Positions 26,347 to 34,572 are shown, counted from the first letter of the stretch. The stretch: DNA of 64,000 nucleotides from Collinsella sp. (GCA_031292915.1 JAUMSH010000034.1:39922-103921), one strand, 5' to 3'. Notes: generated from the sequence alone by a model not told the origin. Numbers and translations: made by a program.

Positions 26347-27432
26347 ATGAGCGACGCGAACGAGCTCATCTCATTTATCGCGTCGATGTCGGGGGAGGGC
26401 AACCTTCGCGTCGAGGAGAACCTTGGCGAGGGGTATGTCCGCCTCCGCGTTTCGGAGGCCGAGCGGCGCCAGGCAAAGCACGACATTCAGCATGTCGAGG
26501 ATATCGTCATCGAAATGCTCCGTAATGCTCGCGATGCCGGCGCCGACAAGGTCTATCTCGCCACGACCAAGGAAGATGGCGTCCGCACGCTTGTCTTTCT
26601 GGATAACGGCTCGGGTGTTCCGCAGGATATGCAAGAGCGAATCTTCGATGCTCGCGTTACCTCAAAGCTCGAGAGCATGAAGATGGACCGTTGGGGCGTT
26701 CACGGTCGTGGCATGGCATTGTTTTCGATCAAGCAGAACACCGACGAGGCCCGTGTGGTCACGTCCGGCGTCGATCTTGGTTCAGCCTTTAAGGTGAGCG
26801 TTGCAGCCGACCGCCTCAGCGAGCGTGCCGATCAGTCCAGCTGGCCCCAGGCCGTCAAGGATGAGGACGGACGTTATGTCTGTGCTCGCGGCCCGCATAA
26901 TATTATTCGCGCTGCCTGTGAGTTTGCGCTCGAGGAGCTGCGTGGTTGCGATGTCTATCTTGGTTCTCCGTCTGAGATTGCCGCGACCCTTTATGCTCAG
27001 GCGACAAGTCGGCTCGATACGTCTCGTCTCCTGTTTATTGATGACGAGAGCGAGCTTCCGGTTGTCGACCGTTTAGGCCTTGCCTCTGATGCCGAGGACT
27101 TTATCCGTATCTGTTCGGGTTTGGGTCTTGAGATGTCCGAGCGCACGGCCCATCGCATTTTGGCAGGGCAGATTAAGCCCGTTCGCGGTGTGACCGCGCG
27201 TCTGCTGCGTGAGCGTGATTCGTCCTCGCATGCGCCGGCTCCTGTCGATCTCGCGAAGGATCGACGCGGGCTACGTATTGCCAAGGATGACATGGCACAG
27301 TTTTCGCGTGCCATGGAGCGTGACTTTAATGACCTTGCCGCCCGGTACTATCTCAACCTTTGCGGTGACCCAAAGATTCGTGTTTCGCGTGATCGAATCA
27401 CTGTGACCTTCGATCTTGCCAAAGAGGAATAG
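26347..27432 (+). CDS. GHKL-type ATP-binding protein of unknown function
   Basis: 361 residues with a histidine kinase/Hsp90/MutL-type ATP site in the first half. The N box is IEMLRNARDAGADKVYLAT, G1 is DNGSGVPQDM and the G2 lid is GVHGRGMALFSIKQN. There is no phosphoacceptor histidine domain and no MutL-type C-terminus; the second half (about 190-361) is not recognised. It starts 1 base after rny and is followed by spoVS and miaB. In B. subtilis the phosphodiesterase gene ymdB occupies this slot between rny and spoVS. A link to RNA decay or developmental control is inferred from position only. Confidence 0.7.
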   Translation: MSDANELISFIASMSGEGNLRVEENLGEGYVRLRVSEAERRQAKHDIQHVEDIVIEMLRNARDAGADKVYLATTKEDGVRTLVFLDNGSGVPQDMQERIFDARVTSKLESMKMDRWGVHGRGMALFSIKQNTDEARVVTSGVDLGSAFKVSVAADRLSERADQSSWPQAVKDEDGRYVCARGPHNIIRAACEFALEELRGCDVYLGSPSEIAATLYAQATSRLDTSRLLFIDDESELPVVDRLGLASDAEDFIRICSGLGLEMSERTAHRILAGQIKPVRGVTARLLRERDSSSHAPAPVDLAKDRRGLRIAKDDMAQFSRAMERDFNDLAARYYLNLCGDPKIRVSRDRITVTFDLAKEE

Positions 27433-27438
27433 TGCCTT

Positions 27439-27456
27439 TACCGAGTCCACTCGGTA
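27439..27456 (+). other. Hairpin ahead of spoVS
   Basis: TACCGAG and CTCGGTA pair around TCCA in the 74-base gap before spoVS. No clear T run follows. It could be a processing signal or a partial terminator between the rny pair and spoVS. Confidence 0.4.
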
Positions 27457-27506
27457 CGATACAGTTATTGCAGTTAAAACGTACTTTTAAACGCAGGAGT
27501 TTCTTC

Positions 27507-27824
27507 ATGGATTGCCTGAAGGTATCAAGCAAATCATCGCCCGCGTCCGTTGCCGGCGCCATCGCCGGCATGGTCAAGGATGGTGTACCCGTCAACATCC
27601 AGTGCGTCGGCGCTGGTGCTGTCAACCAGGCCATTAAGGCCGTGGCTATCGCGCGCGGTTTTTTGATTCCAACCGGTTTTGATATTTCCTGCGCGCCCGT
27701 GTTCTCCGACATCCTCATTAACGGGGAGTCGCGCACGGCCATCCGCCTTTCTATCTACGTTCACCAGATCAATCGAGCTGCTATGGATAACGTCGTCATG
27801 GATGATGTTAAGCCTGTGGCATAG
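27507..27824 (+). CDS. spoVS: SpoVS-like DNA/RNA-binding (Alba-fold) protein
   Basis: 105-residue protein of the stage V sporulation protein S family. The run KVSSKSSPASVAGAIAGM and the later AVNQAIKAVAIARGFL are diagnostic. The family has a small Alba-like fold and occurs in many non-sporulating bacteria, where its role is unclear. The ATG at 27507 has CAGGAG ahead of it; the same frame is open 75 bases upstream without conservation. The order rny - x - spoVS - miaB matches B. subtilis. Confidence 0.9.
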   Translation: MDCLKVSSKSSPASVAGAIAGMVKDGVPVNIQCVGAGAVNQAIKAVAIARGFLIPTGFDISCAPVFSDILINGESRTAIRLSIYVHQINRAAMDNVVMDDVKPVA

Positions 27825-27873
27825 CTTCTGCTTGCCTCGATTCGCCTCCCTTCCATCGTTAGGACTTATGCAC

Positions 27874-29244
27874 ATGGACCAGCGTTCCGTACGCGATATT
27901 CTTGCCGGTAAAACCTACTTTATCCGCACCTTTGGCTGCCAGATGAATCAGCACGATTCCGAGCGCGTGAGCGGTCTGCTTGATTCGTATGGCTGTCTCA
28001 TGGCGCTCGATCCCGAGCATGCCGATATCGTTGTCTTCATGACATGCTGTGTGCGTGAGGCCGCCGATACTCGCCTGTACGGTCAGTGCAATTCCTGCAA
28101 AAGCCTGCCGCCTTCGCCTTCGGGCAAGCGTGTGGTTGCCGTGGGCGGCTGCATTGCGCAGCGTGATGGCGAGGGCCTGCTCACCAACGTCGATAACGTC
28201 AATGTCATCTTTGGCACGCATTCTATCGCACATGTGGCCGAGCTCATTGCCGAGGCGTTCCTTGACGGCAAGCGTCATATCCGCACCAATGAGCATGAGG
28301 ATACGGATGCCATGAGCATGCCGTGGCATCGCGAGACCCAGTATCACGCCTGGGTGCCCATCATGACGGGCTGCAATAATTTCTGCACCTATTGCATCGT
28401 GCCGTACGTGCGCGGTCGCGAAAAGAGCCGCCCCTTCGAGGAGATTGTCGACGAGGTGACCGGTTTGGTGCGCCAGGGCGTGCGTGAGATTACGCTGCTG
28501 GGCCAAAACGTTAACTCATATGGTCGCGATCTGTTTGGCAAACCGCGTTTTGCCGATCTGCTGCGTGCCGTGGGCGATACGGGTGTGGAGCGCATCTTCT
28601 TTACGTCTTCGCATCCCAAGGATCTTCTCCCCGAGACCATCGACGCCATGGCCGAGACGCCTGCCGTTATGCCGCAGCTGCACCTGGCCGTCCAGTCAGG
28701 TTCGACACGGATCCTCAAAGAGATGAATCGCCGTTATACACGCGAGGACTATCTGGGCCTGGTCGATCGCATCCGCAATCGCATGCCCGATATCGCGCTC
28801 TCGACTGACATTATCGTTGGCTTTCCGGGCGAGACTGAAGAAGACTTTGAGCAGACGCTCTCACTTGCCGAGACGGTCCGCTATGCTCAGGCCTATACCT
28901 TCATCTATTCCAAGCGCGCCGGTACCCCGGCCGCCGAGATTGACGATCCTACGCCGCATGAGGTTATTCTCGAGCGTTTCAACCGCCTGGTTAAGGTTAT
29001 CGAGACCACGGCACATGAGTATAACCAGGGTGAGCTTCATACTGTGGTGCCGGCGCTCATTGAGGGCACGAGCAAGAAGAACGATGCGGTCCTGCTGGGC
29101 AAGAGTCCCAAGAATCAGACCGTGCATGCGCCTATCCCCGAGGGTTACAGCATCGATCAGCTTGTTGGCAAGATCGTTGATATTGACGTTGACGTTGCCA
29201 AGACCTGGTATTTGTCCGGCTCCGTTGTGGGCGAGCCGCGCTAA
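27874..29244 (+). CDS. miaB: tRNA-2-methylthio-N6-dimethylallyladenosine synthase MiaB
   Basis: Radical SAM methylthiotransferase acting on i6A37 of tRNAs that read UNN codons. Signatures in order are FGCQMNQHDSERVSGLL, MTCCVREAADTRLYG, GGCIAQRDGE and the SAM site GCNNFCTYCIVPYVRGRE, then a TRAM domain. The ATG at 27874 has AGGA nine bases upstream; the ATG at 27868 is also possible. About 456 residues. It overlaps miaA (TAATG), which makes the prenyl group it depends on. Confidence 0.94.
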   Translation: MDQRSVRDILAGKTYFIRTFGCQMNQHDSERVSGLLDSYGCLMALDPEHADIVVFMTCCVREAADTRLYGQCNSCKSLPPSPSGKRVVAVGGCIAQRDGEGLLTNVDNVNVIFGTHSIAHVAELIAEAFLDGKRHIRTNEHEDTDAMSMPWHRETQYHAWVPIMTGCNNFCTYCIVPYVRGREKSRPFEEIVDEVTGLVRQGVREITLLGQNVNSYGRDLFGKPRFADLLRAVGDTGVERIFFTSSHPKDLLPETIDAMAETPAVMPQLHLAVQSGSTRILKEMNRRYTREDYLGLVDRIRNRMPDIALSTDIIVGFPGETEEDFEQTLSLAETVRYAQAYTFIYSKRAGTPAAEIDDPTPHEVILERFNRLVKVIETTAHEYNQGELHTVVPALIEGTSKKNDAVLLGKSPKNQTVHAPIPEGYSIDQLVGKIVDIDVDVAKTWYLSGSVVGEPR

Positions 29245-30182
29245 TGGTTTCTTCCGGGGCAGGTCTTTCCGCCGTTGCGATCGTCGGTCCGACGGCGGTT
29301 GGTAAGAGTGATGTTGCCGACCGTTTGGCCGCTCGTCTTTCGTCCGAAGTGCTGTCGTGCGATGCGATGCAAATCTATCGCGGCATGGACATCGGGACCG
29401 CAAAGATGACGCCCGATGAGTGTACGGCGCCGCTGCGTCTCGTCGACATTGTAGAGCCGGGTGTGGCATATTCTGCTGCGCTTTATCAGGCTGACGCTCG
29501 CGCGCATGTTGAACGTCTCCTTGGTTCGGGTCGCCTGCCGGTTTTTTGCGGAGGTACGGGGCTGTATCTCAAGGCCGCCCTCGATGAGATGGATTTTCCC
29601 TCGGGCGAGCTTGTGGACGATCGTCGCGCGGGGTATCAGGAACTTGCCGAGCGCATAGGCGAGGAAGCGCTGCACGCGCTGCTTGCCGAGCGTGACCCCG
29701 AGTCCGCTGCGGTCATCCATCCCCATAATGTTCGCCGCGTGATTCGCGCGCTCGAAATGCACGATGATGGTGTGTCCTACGCGCAGCAAAAGTCGCAGTT
29801 TAGTGTTCCGCGCGAGCATTATCATGCCCTATGGTTTGGTCTGACGCGTAATCGCAAGGTGCTCTACGAGCGCATTAACCTGCGTGTCGATATGATGTTT
29901 GAGCAGGGTCTTGTCAATGAGGTCCGCAGTCTTATGGGGCAGGGGCTGGGAGATGCCCTGACGTCGATGCAGGCAATTGGCTATAAAGAGATCATTGATG
30001 CTTTCAATGGCTTGATTTCTATGGATGAGGCTCGCGAACTCATCAAGATGCGTTCGCGTCGCTATGCCAAACGTCAGCTTTCGTGGTTTAAGCGCGATGA
30101 CCGTATCGTGTGGTTTGATATGGACGAGTTTACGATCGATGAGGTCGTTGAGGACATCCTGCATCGTATTGAGGCTGCCTAA
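29244..30182 (+). CDS. miaA: tRNA dimethylallyltransferase MiaA
   Basis: Transfers a dimethylallyl group to A37 of tRNAs that read UNN codons, the step before MiaB. The P-loop is GPTAVGKS, followed by SCDAMQIYRGMDIGTAKM, LVDIVEPG, FCGGTGLYLKAAL and PHNVRRVIRALE. The 312-residue length is normal. The start overlaps the miaB stop and the stop overlaps the hflX start, both as TAATG, so the three are translationally coupled. Confidence 0.95.
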   Translation: MVSSGAGLSAVAIVGPTAVGKSDVADRLAARLSSEVLSCDAMQIYRGMDIGTAKMTPDECTAPLRLVDIVEPGVAYSAALYQADARAHVERLLGSGRLPVFCGGTGLYLKAALDEMDFPSGELVDDRRAGYQELAERIGEEALHALLAERDPESAAVIHPHNVRRVIRALEMHDDGVSYAQQKSQFSVPREHYHALWFGLTRNRKVLYERINLRVDMMFEQGLVNEVRSLMGQGLGDALTSMQAIGYKEIIDAFNGLISMDEARELIKMRSRRYAKRQLSWFKRDDRIVWFDMDEFTIDEVVEDILHRIEAA

Positions 30183-31471
30183 TGGCCCGTTTCCCCCTTG
30201 TTCCCACGGCACCCGAGCCCGAGCGTGCCATATTAGTTGGTGTTGAGTGGCGCGACAATGCATGGCCGCTCGATCGTTCGCTTGACGAGCTTGAGCGCCT
30301 GGCCCATACGGCTGGCGCCCAGTGCGTGGCGCGTTTGTCACAGCGTCTGGTTAAGCCGTATCCAAAATCGTTTATCGGTTCCGGTAAGGTTGAAGAGCTG
30401 TGCGGCCTGGTGCATCGCATGGATGCCGATGTCGTTATTTTTGACGACGACCTGACGCCCTCGCAGCAATCCTATTTGGAGAAAGCCGTGGGCGAGCCGG
30501 TAAAGATTATCGATCGTACAGCACTGATCTTGGATATCTTTGGCCTGCATGCTCAGACGCGTGAGGGACGCCTACAGGTACAGCTGGCGCAGCTTCAATA
30601 TCTGTTGCCTCGTCTGCGTGGCATGTGGAGCCATCTTGCCAAGGAGCAGACGCGCGGCGGCATCGGTTCGCGCTTTGGCCAGGGTGAAAGCCAGCTCGAG
30701 GTTGACCGTCGCTTGATTCGCAATAAGATTGCCGCGCTTCGTCGTGAGCTTAAGCAGGTTGAACAGCGTCGCGATGTCCAGTCCAAGAGCCGCATTGAGT
30801 CACCGGCGTTTCGCGTCGCGTTAGCCGGTTATACCAATGCCGGTAAATCGACGTTGCTCAATCGCCTGACCGGCTCTACGGTACTTTCGCAGGACAAGCT
30901 GTTTGCTACGCTCGACCCGACGACGCGTTCGTATCGCCTGCCCGGCGGTCGCGGCATGACGATTACCGATACCGTTGGCTTTATTCAAAAGCTACCGCAT
31001 GGTCTCGTTGATGCCTTTAAGTCCACGCTGTCTGAGGTTCTTGGTGCCGATCTGATCCTTAAAGTTGTGGATGCCTCTGACGAGGACTACGAGCGCCAGC
31101 TCGAGGCAGTCGATCGCGTTCTTGACGAGATCGGTGCCGGCGAGCGTTTGACGCTTACGGTGTTCAATAAAATCGATCTTCTCGATAGCGTTGATCGATT
31201 GAGTTTCCGTCGTCGCTATCCCGAGGCCGTGCTGTTCTCGGCCCAGACGGGCGAGGGACTCGACGATCTCGTCGACCGTATTGCTCGTGAGGCGGCTGCC
31301 ACCGATGTGTTGCTCTCCGCTGATATCCCGTATCGCGAGGGCGCCCTCATCACGCTGGTGCATGAACAGGGAACCCTTTTGCACGAGGAATATCTTGAGG
31401 GCGGCGTTCGTATTGTTGCGAAGCTGCCGGCTCGTATCGCGCCGCGGCTCAAGCGTTATCGCACCGAGTAG
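30182..31471 (+). CDS. hflX: GTPase HflX
   Basis: Ribosome-splitting GTPase of stress and heat-shock conditions. The N-terminal HflX domain shows SFIGSGKVEEL, the DDDLTPSQQ segment and the glycine-rich ARGGIGSRFGQGE-like region (here TRGGIGSRFGQGE). The G domain has G1 GYTNAGKS, G3 DTVGF and G4 NKID. 429 residues. Its 3' end overlaps by 16 bases the 3' end of the convergent frameshifted gene. Confidence 0.94.
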   Translation: MARFPLVPTAPEPERAILVGVEWRDNAWPLDRSLDELERLAHTAGAQCVARLSQRLVKPYPKSFIGSGKVEELCGLVHRMDADVVIFDDDLTPSQQSYLEKAVGEPVKIIDRTALILDIFGLHAQTREGRLQVQLAQLQYLLPRLRGMWSHLAKEQTRGGIGSRFGQGESQLEVDRRLIRNKIAALRRELKQVEQRRDVQSKSRIESPAFRVALAGYTNAGKSTLLNRLTGSTVLSQDKLFATLDPTTRSYRLPGGRGMTITDTVGFIQKLPHGLVDAFKSTLSEVLGADLILKVVDASDEDYERQLEAVDRVLDEIGAGERLTLTVFNKIDLLDSVDRLSFRRRYPEAVLFSAQTGEGLDDLVDRIAREAAATDVLLSADIPYREGALITLVHEQGTLLHEEYLEGGVRIVAKLPARIAPRLKRYRTE

Positions 31472-32159
31472 ACGAGCTCCAAAAAGCCCAGAATAATGGG
31501 CTGATGCAGCAGATAAAAGGGGAGTGCATGACGTCCAAGGCTGGCGAGCGCCGGGACGGGATTGGCGTAGGCCCAGCTTGGGATGGTTTTATCGATTCCC
31601 TGCGCTATGTGTGCGGCGAAGTATCCTGCAAGATACATAAAGATAAACGGGATGATGGGGTAGTAATCACCTGAGATAAATCCAGGGCTCGGAAATCCTA
31701 GCCACGCCAGGTATGGGACAGGGTAGGTCGCTTGGGGATGCTCCAGGTGAGGGCGAACAACACAAGGCATAGGGACATGCCCCATCTCGCCGAAATCTTT
31801 TTAAGGACGGGATCGGTCAACGCGACGATGCCGGTACATGCGGCCATGCAGTAGATGATGCCAAAGTTCACTGAATCGTCGACCGATACGAGCGTTGTTG
31901 CAATCCAGACGACCAAAGCTGCGGCAGCGTATTTGGCCGCTCGTTTAGCATTGTTGCGTGAGAGCGTGCACATCCAACCCGCGATAAACAAGAATACCCA
32001 GCTGATGCTGGCACGCCAGATGTCTTGAAAGACAGTCTGTGTAAACCAGGGCATATCCCAACCGTACAGGTAGGCGAGATCGTAACAAGCGTGAAAACCT
32101 GCCATTGAAATCATCGTAAACCCGCGGACGGTATCAAAGATGGTGATGCGTTTTTGCAT
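31456..32159 (-). pseudogene. DUF1624-type membrane acetyltransferase-like gene, interrupted by a one-base frameshift
   Basis: Two overlapping minus-strand frames together make one multi-helix membrane protein resembling the DUF1624 / heparan-alpha-glucosaminide N-acetyltransferase-like family. The first part begins MQKRITIFDTVRGFTMISM, where the (I/L)D..RG...M opening is typical. The second carries LGFPSPGFISGDYYPIIPF, another family landmark. The join is best explained by one missing base, most simply in the run of four G at 31734-31737 (plus strand). Adding one base would give about 234 continuous residues. It may be a sequencing error, a recent mutation or a slippage switch. The start codon overlaps the lexA stop, so it shares the lexA transcript. 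Confidence 0.7.
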
Positions 32160-32803
32160 TACGAGAACCGGCGCATCAAGCCGACGACTTTGCCCAAGAT
32201 AACGGGATTCGTTGCATAGATAGGCTCCATGGTGTCATTCTCGGGTTGCAGGCGTACGCGTCCCTGCTCCTTGTAGAACGTCTTGACGGTCGCTGAACCA
32301 TCAATCATGGCCACGACAATTTCGCCGTTCATGGCACTCTTTTGTTCACGGACGATGATGTAATCGCCATTGAAGATGCCGACATTGATCATTGAGCTCC
32401 CATGCACCTCAAGGATAAAGGAACCCTGATCGGTGGCGATTTCGGTCGGGATAGTAAAAGTGTCTTCGATATTCTGCTCGGCCAGAATGGGAATCCCAGC
32501 CGCGACGCGACCAACGAGCGGTAGCGAGACCGTTCCGCGAGGTGCGGTGGGCTCGTCAGATTTAGAAATTGAGACAGAGGAACCGTCCTCGTTAAAGAGT
32601 TCCAGGGCGCGCGGTTTGGTGGCATCGCGCTTGAGTAGCCCGCGCGCCTCCAGGGCAGATAGATGGGCGTGCACGGTGCTGGGGGAGGAAAGGCCCACGG
32701 CAGAAGCCATCTCGCGCACGCTGGGCGGATAACCCTTCTCCTGCTGATATTCCTTGATGAAGTCGTAAATTTGCTGCTGACGCTTGGTAATTTTGCGAGC
32801 CAT
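32159..32803 (-). CDS. lexA: SOS repressor LexA
   Basis: Represses recA, itself and other SOS genes until RecA-stimulated self-cleavage. The 214 residues open with the winged-helix domain (KRQQQIYDFIKEYQQEKGYP, then a VREMASAVGLSS helix). The Ala-Gly cleavage site is GRVAAGIP, the catalytic serine is in HGSSMIN and the lysine in TVKTFYK. The ATG at 32803 with AGAGGA upstream is chosen; longer in-frame starts would read through the operator region. Three LexA boxes lie between it and the divergent LysM gene, so it is autoregulated. Confidence 0.96.
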   Translation of the reverse strand: MARKITKRQQQIYDFIKEYQQEKGYPPSVREMASAVGLSSPSTVHAHLSALEARGLLKRDATKPRALELFNEDGSSVSISKSDEPTAPRGTVSLPLVGRVAAGIPILAEQNIEDTFTIPTEIATDQGSFILEVHGSSMINVGIFNGDYIIVREQKSAMNGEIVVAMIDGSATVKTFYKEQGRVRLQPENDTMEPIYATNPVILGKVVGLMRRFS

Positions 32804-32826
32804 CAGGGCATCCTCTCTACCCATGT

Positions 32827-32840
32827 CAAACAAATGTTCG
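32827..32840 (+). promoter_or_regulatory. LexA box 1 (lexA side)
   Basis: CAAACAAATGTTCG, read on the minus strand as CGAACATTTGTTTG, matches the SOS operator in one half and 4 of 5 bases in the other. It is the nearest box to lexA, 24 bases before the start codon. Confidence 0.65.
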
Positions 32841-32848
32841 AATTTTGC

Positions 32849-32876
32849 TTGACAGGAACAACTGTTCGAAGATAAT
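32849..32876 (+). promoter_or_regulatory. Promoter of the LysM gene
   Basis: TTGACA (32849-32854) and GATAAT (32871-32876) are 16 bases apart and point toward the LysM gene. LexA box 2 fills the spacer. Confidence 0.7.
32855..32868 (+). promoter_or_regulatory. LexA box 2
   Basis: GGAACAACTGTTCG differs from CGAAC(N4)GTTCG only at the first base. It sits between the -35 and -10 of the LysM gene promoter. Confidence 0.8.
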
Positions 32877-32882
32877 AATAAC

Positions 32883-32896
32883 CGAACATTCGTTCT
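32883..32896 (+). promoter_or_regulatory. LexA box 3
   Basis: CGAACATTCGTTCT matches the SOS operator except for the last base. It lies at the expected transcription start of the LysM gene and upstream of the likely lexA -10. Confidence 0.8.
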
Positions 32897-32963
32897 CGCG
32901 CTAGACATTTTTGTCCGCGCGGCTTGATAAAACTGTTCTCAGCAAAACACGCGAGAGGAGAAC

Positions 32964-33416
32964 ATGATGAACGCAACGAATATGGTCCAGGGAAACCTCG
33001 CCCTTAAGCTCGAGACGCCTGCAGAATACACTTTTACGGTTGTTCAGGGTGGCCGCTCCGGCTTTCAGCCTTTGACCGTAAAGCCTGCTCGCAATCAGCA
33101 GGCTGTAGCCGCGCCGGCCCGCGTTGCCCTGAAGGTTCCGACGATTGTCGCCGTTGCCGTTGCGCTTACGCTCTTCTTTGTCCTCGCTACGTCGGTCTTT
33201 AGCGCTCGTCACGCCGCGTATGCCGAGTCCGTTTCCAACGTTACCTACGAGACCATTCGCGTTCAGTCTGGTGATTCTCTTTGGTCGCTTGCCGAGGAAT
33301 ATCCAATCGAAGGCCTTTCCACGCAAGAGACTTCCGACATGATCCGTAACGTCAATCATCTGGAGCATGGTTCGCTCGCCGCCGGTGCGCATCTTAAGGT
33401 TCCTGCTCGTTCGTAA
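32964..33416 (+). CDS. LysM membrane protein divergent from lexA, probable SOS division inhibitor (YneA/ChiZ-like)
   Basis: 150 residues: a cytoplasmic or low-complexity N-terminus of about 50, one membrane helix (VPTIVAVAVALTLFFVLATS), and a C-terminal LysM domain (about residues 95-148, YETIRVQSGDSLWSLAEEYP, ending LAAGAHLKVPA). Divergence from lexA and the LexA boxes in its promoter match B. subtilis yneA and M. tuberculosis Rv2719c (chiZ), which halt division during DNA damage. The sequence itself shows only the domain plan, so the function is inferred from context. nrdR follows, as in many Actinobacteria. Confidence 0.8.
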   Translation: MMNATNMVQGNLALKLETPAEYTFTVVQGGRSGFQPLTVKPARNQQAVAAPARVALKVPTIVAVAVALTLFFVLATSVFSARHAAYAESVSNVTYETIRVQSGDSLWSLAEEYPIEGLSTQETSDMIRNVNHLEHGSLAAGAHLKVPARS

Positions 33417-33429
33417 TCATTATCGCGCT

Positions 33430-33473
33430 GCGCATGGTACCCTTGTTATCGTTTAAGAGGAGGTACCATGCGC
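33430..33473 (+). promoter_or_regulatory. Perfect inverted repeat spanning the nrdR ribosome site and start codon
   Basis: GCGCATGGTACC (33430-33441) and GGTACCATGCGC (33462-33473) are exact inverted copies. The nrdR ATG (33468) is inside the right arm, and the ribosome site AAGAGGAGG lies in the loop and the start of that arm. In mRNA this 12-bp stem would hide the start codon. Confidence 0.6.
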
Positions 33474-33911
33474 TGTCCCAAATGCGGCAAGGCACATACC
33501 CGCGTCGTTGATTCCCGTATGCAGGAGTCAAATAACACCATTAAGCGCCGTCGCGAATGTTGCTCGTGTAATTACCGCTTTACAACGTTCGAGCGATGCG
33601 AAGACCCAATCGAGGTCATTAAGTCAGACGGAACTAAGCAGCGGTTCGATCGCAATAAGCTGCTCGTCGGCTTGATGCGCGCCACCATCAAGCGTGATAT
33701 CGACACTAAGAAGCTCAATGAGATTATCGATGACATCGAGGTCGAGCTGCGCTCTCGCACGCTGACGGCCGTTACGTCCCATGAGTTGGGTGACATGGTA
33801 CTCAAGCGCTTGGCCAAAATCGACAAGGTGGCGTACATCCGCTTTGCCTCGGTCTACCGCGATTTCAAAGACGTCGATGAGTTTCTGCAAGAGCTCGACA
33901 AGCTAAGGTGA
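33468..33911 (+). CDS. nrdR: Transcriptional repressor NrdR
   Basis: Zinc-finger/ATP-cone repressor of ribonucleotide reductase genes. The zinc ribbon is MRCPKCGKAHTRVVDSR with CCSCNYRFTTFER, followed by an ATP-cone (VIKSDGTKQRFDRNKLLVG). 147 residues, normal length. It lies between the LysM gene and dut, which suits a dNTP supply role. The start region is folded into an inverted repeat listed separately. Confidence 0.95.
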   Translation: MRCPKCGKAHTRVVDSRMQESNNTIKRRRECCSCNYRFTTFERCEDPIEVIKSDGTKQRFDRNKLLVGLMRATIKRDIDTKKLNEIIDDIEVELRSRTLTAVTSHELGDMVLKRLAKIDKVAYIRFASVYRDFKDVDEFLQELDKLR

Positions 33912-33915
33912 TTCC

Positions 33916-34359
33916 ATGTCCAACATTACCGTCAACATAAAGCGTCTCGACCCCACCGTCGAGCTTCCCAAATGCGCCCATCCCACCGATGCCGGCTTGG
34001 ATCTGCGCTCCAACGAGGACTGCGTCCTGAAGCCCTTCGAACGCCGTCTGGTCTCTACCGGGTTGGCCATCGCCCTGCCCGACGGCTACGCCGGCTTTGT
34101 CCAGCCCCGCAGCGGCTTGGCCATCAAGCAGGGCCTGTCTATAGTCAATACGCCGGGCCTCATCGACGCCCACTACCGAGGAGAACTCAAGGTTATCCTC
34201 ATCAACCTGGACCCCTCCAACAACATCCAAATCAACAAAGGCGACCGCATAGCCCAACTCGTCATCCAAGAAGTCCCCACGGTCAACCTCATAGAGGTAG
34301 ACGAACTGGATAAAACCGACCGAGGCAACGGAGGCTTCGGCTCCAGCGGCGTCGCTTAG
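33916..34359 (+). CDS. dut: Deoxyuridine 5'-triphosphate nucleotidohydrolase
   Basis: Hydrolyses dUTP to dUMP, keeping uracil out of DNA. All five dUTPase motifs are visible in 147 residues: DAGLDLRS, PRSGLAIKQG, the GLIDAHYRGE block, GDRIAQLV and the C-terminal RGNGGFGSSG that closes over the active site. It starts 4 bases after nrdR. The 464-base gap after it holds the B hairpin elements. Confidence 0.96.
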   Translation: MSNITVNIKRLDPTVELPKCAHPTDAGLDLRSNEDCVLKPFERRLVSTGLAIALPDGYAGFVQPRSGLAIKQGLSIVNTPGLIDAHYRGELKVILINLDPSNNIQINKGDRIAQLVIQEVPTVNLIEVDELDKTDRGNGGFGSSGVA

Positions 34360-34394
34360 TCTTTTGCTTCGTTGAACGGAGTGTCGTAATGTCC

Positions 34395-34498
34395 GCTCGC
34401 CCCTGGGATGCCCCTATATATCATCCCGTGCTCAAACATTCTCGCTGTGCTGCGAAACTGCGCGCGGGACGATATATAGGGGCATCCCAGGGGCGAGC
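34395..34498 (+). repeat. Hairpin element B1: long variable stem around a conserved short core
   Basis: Bases 34395-34428 pair with 34465-34498, 33 of 34 positions; the one mismatch is an A opposite a C, kept in the partner copy. The 36-nt core is TGCTCAAACATTCTCGCT, then GTGC, then TGCGAAACTGCGCG. The same core, with nine extra bases in its tip, recurs in B2 in opposite orientation. The outer stem is specific to this copy. Confidence 0.85.
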
Positions 34499-34572
34499 TA
34501 CGTTTACATGCTCGCAATCGGTTATGGCTTCCCATCTGAAGCCTAATGCTGTATCTAGAAGCTGTGTCTAAC

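Noticed and set aside
31456..32159. A programmed ribosomal frameshift in the lexA-linked membrane gene.
   Set aside because: No slippery heptamer with a downstream stem was seen; a single-base indel in the G run is simpler.
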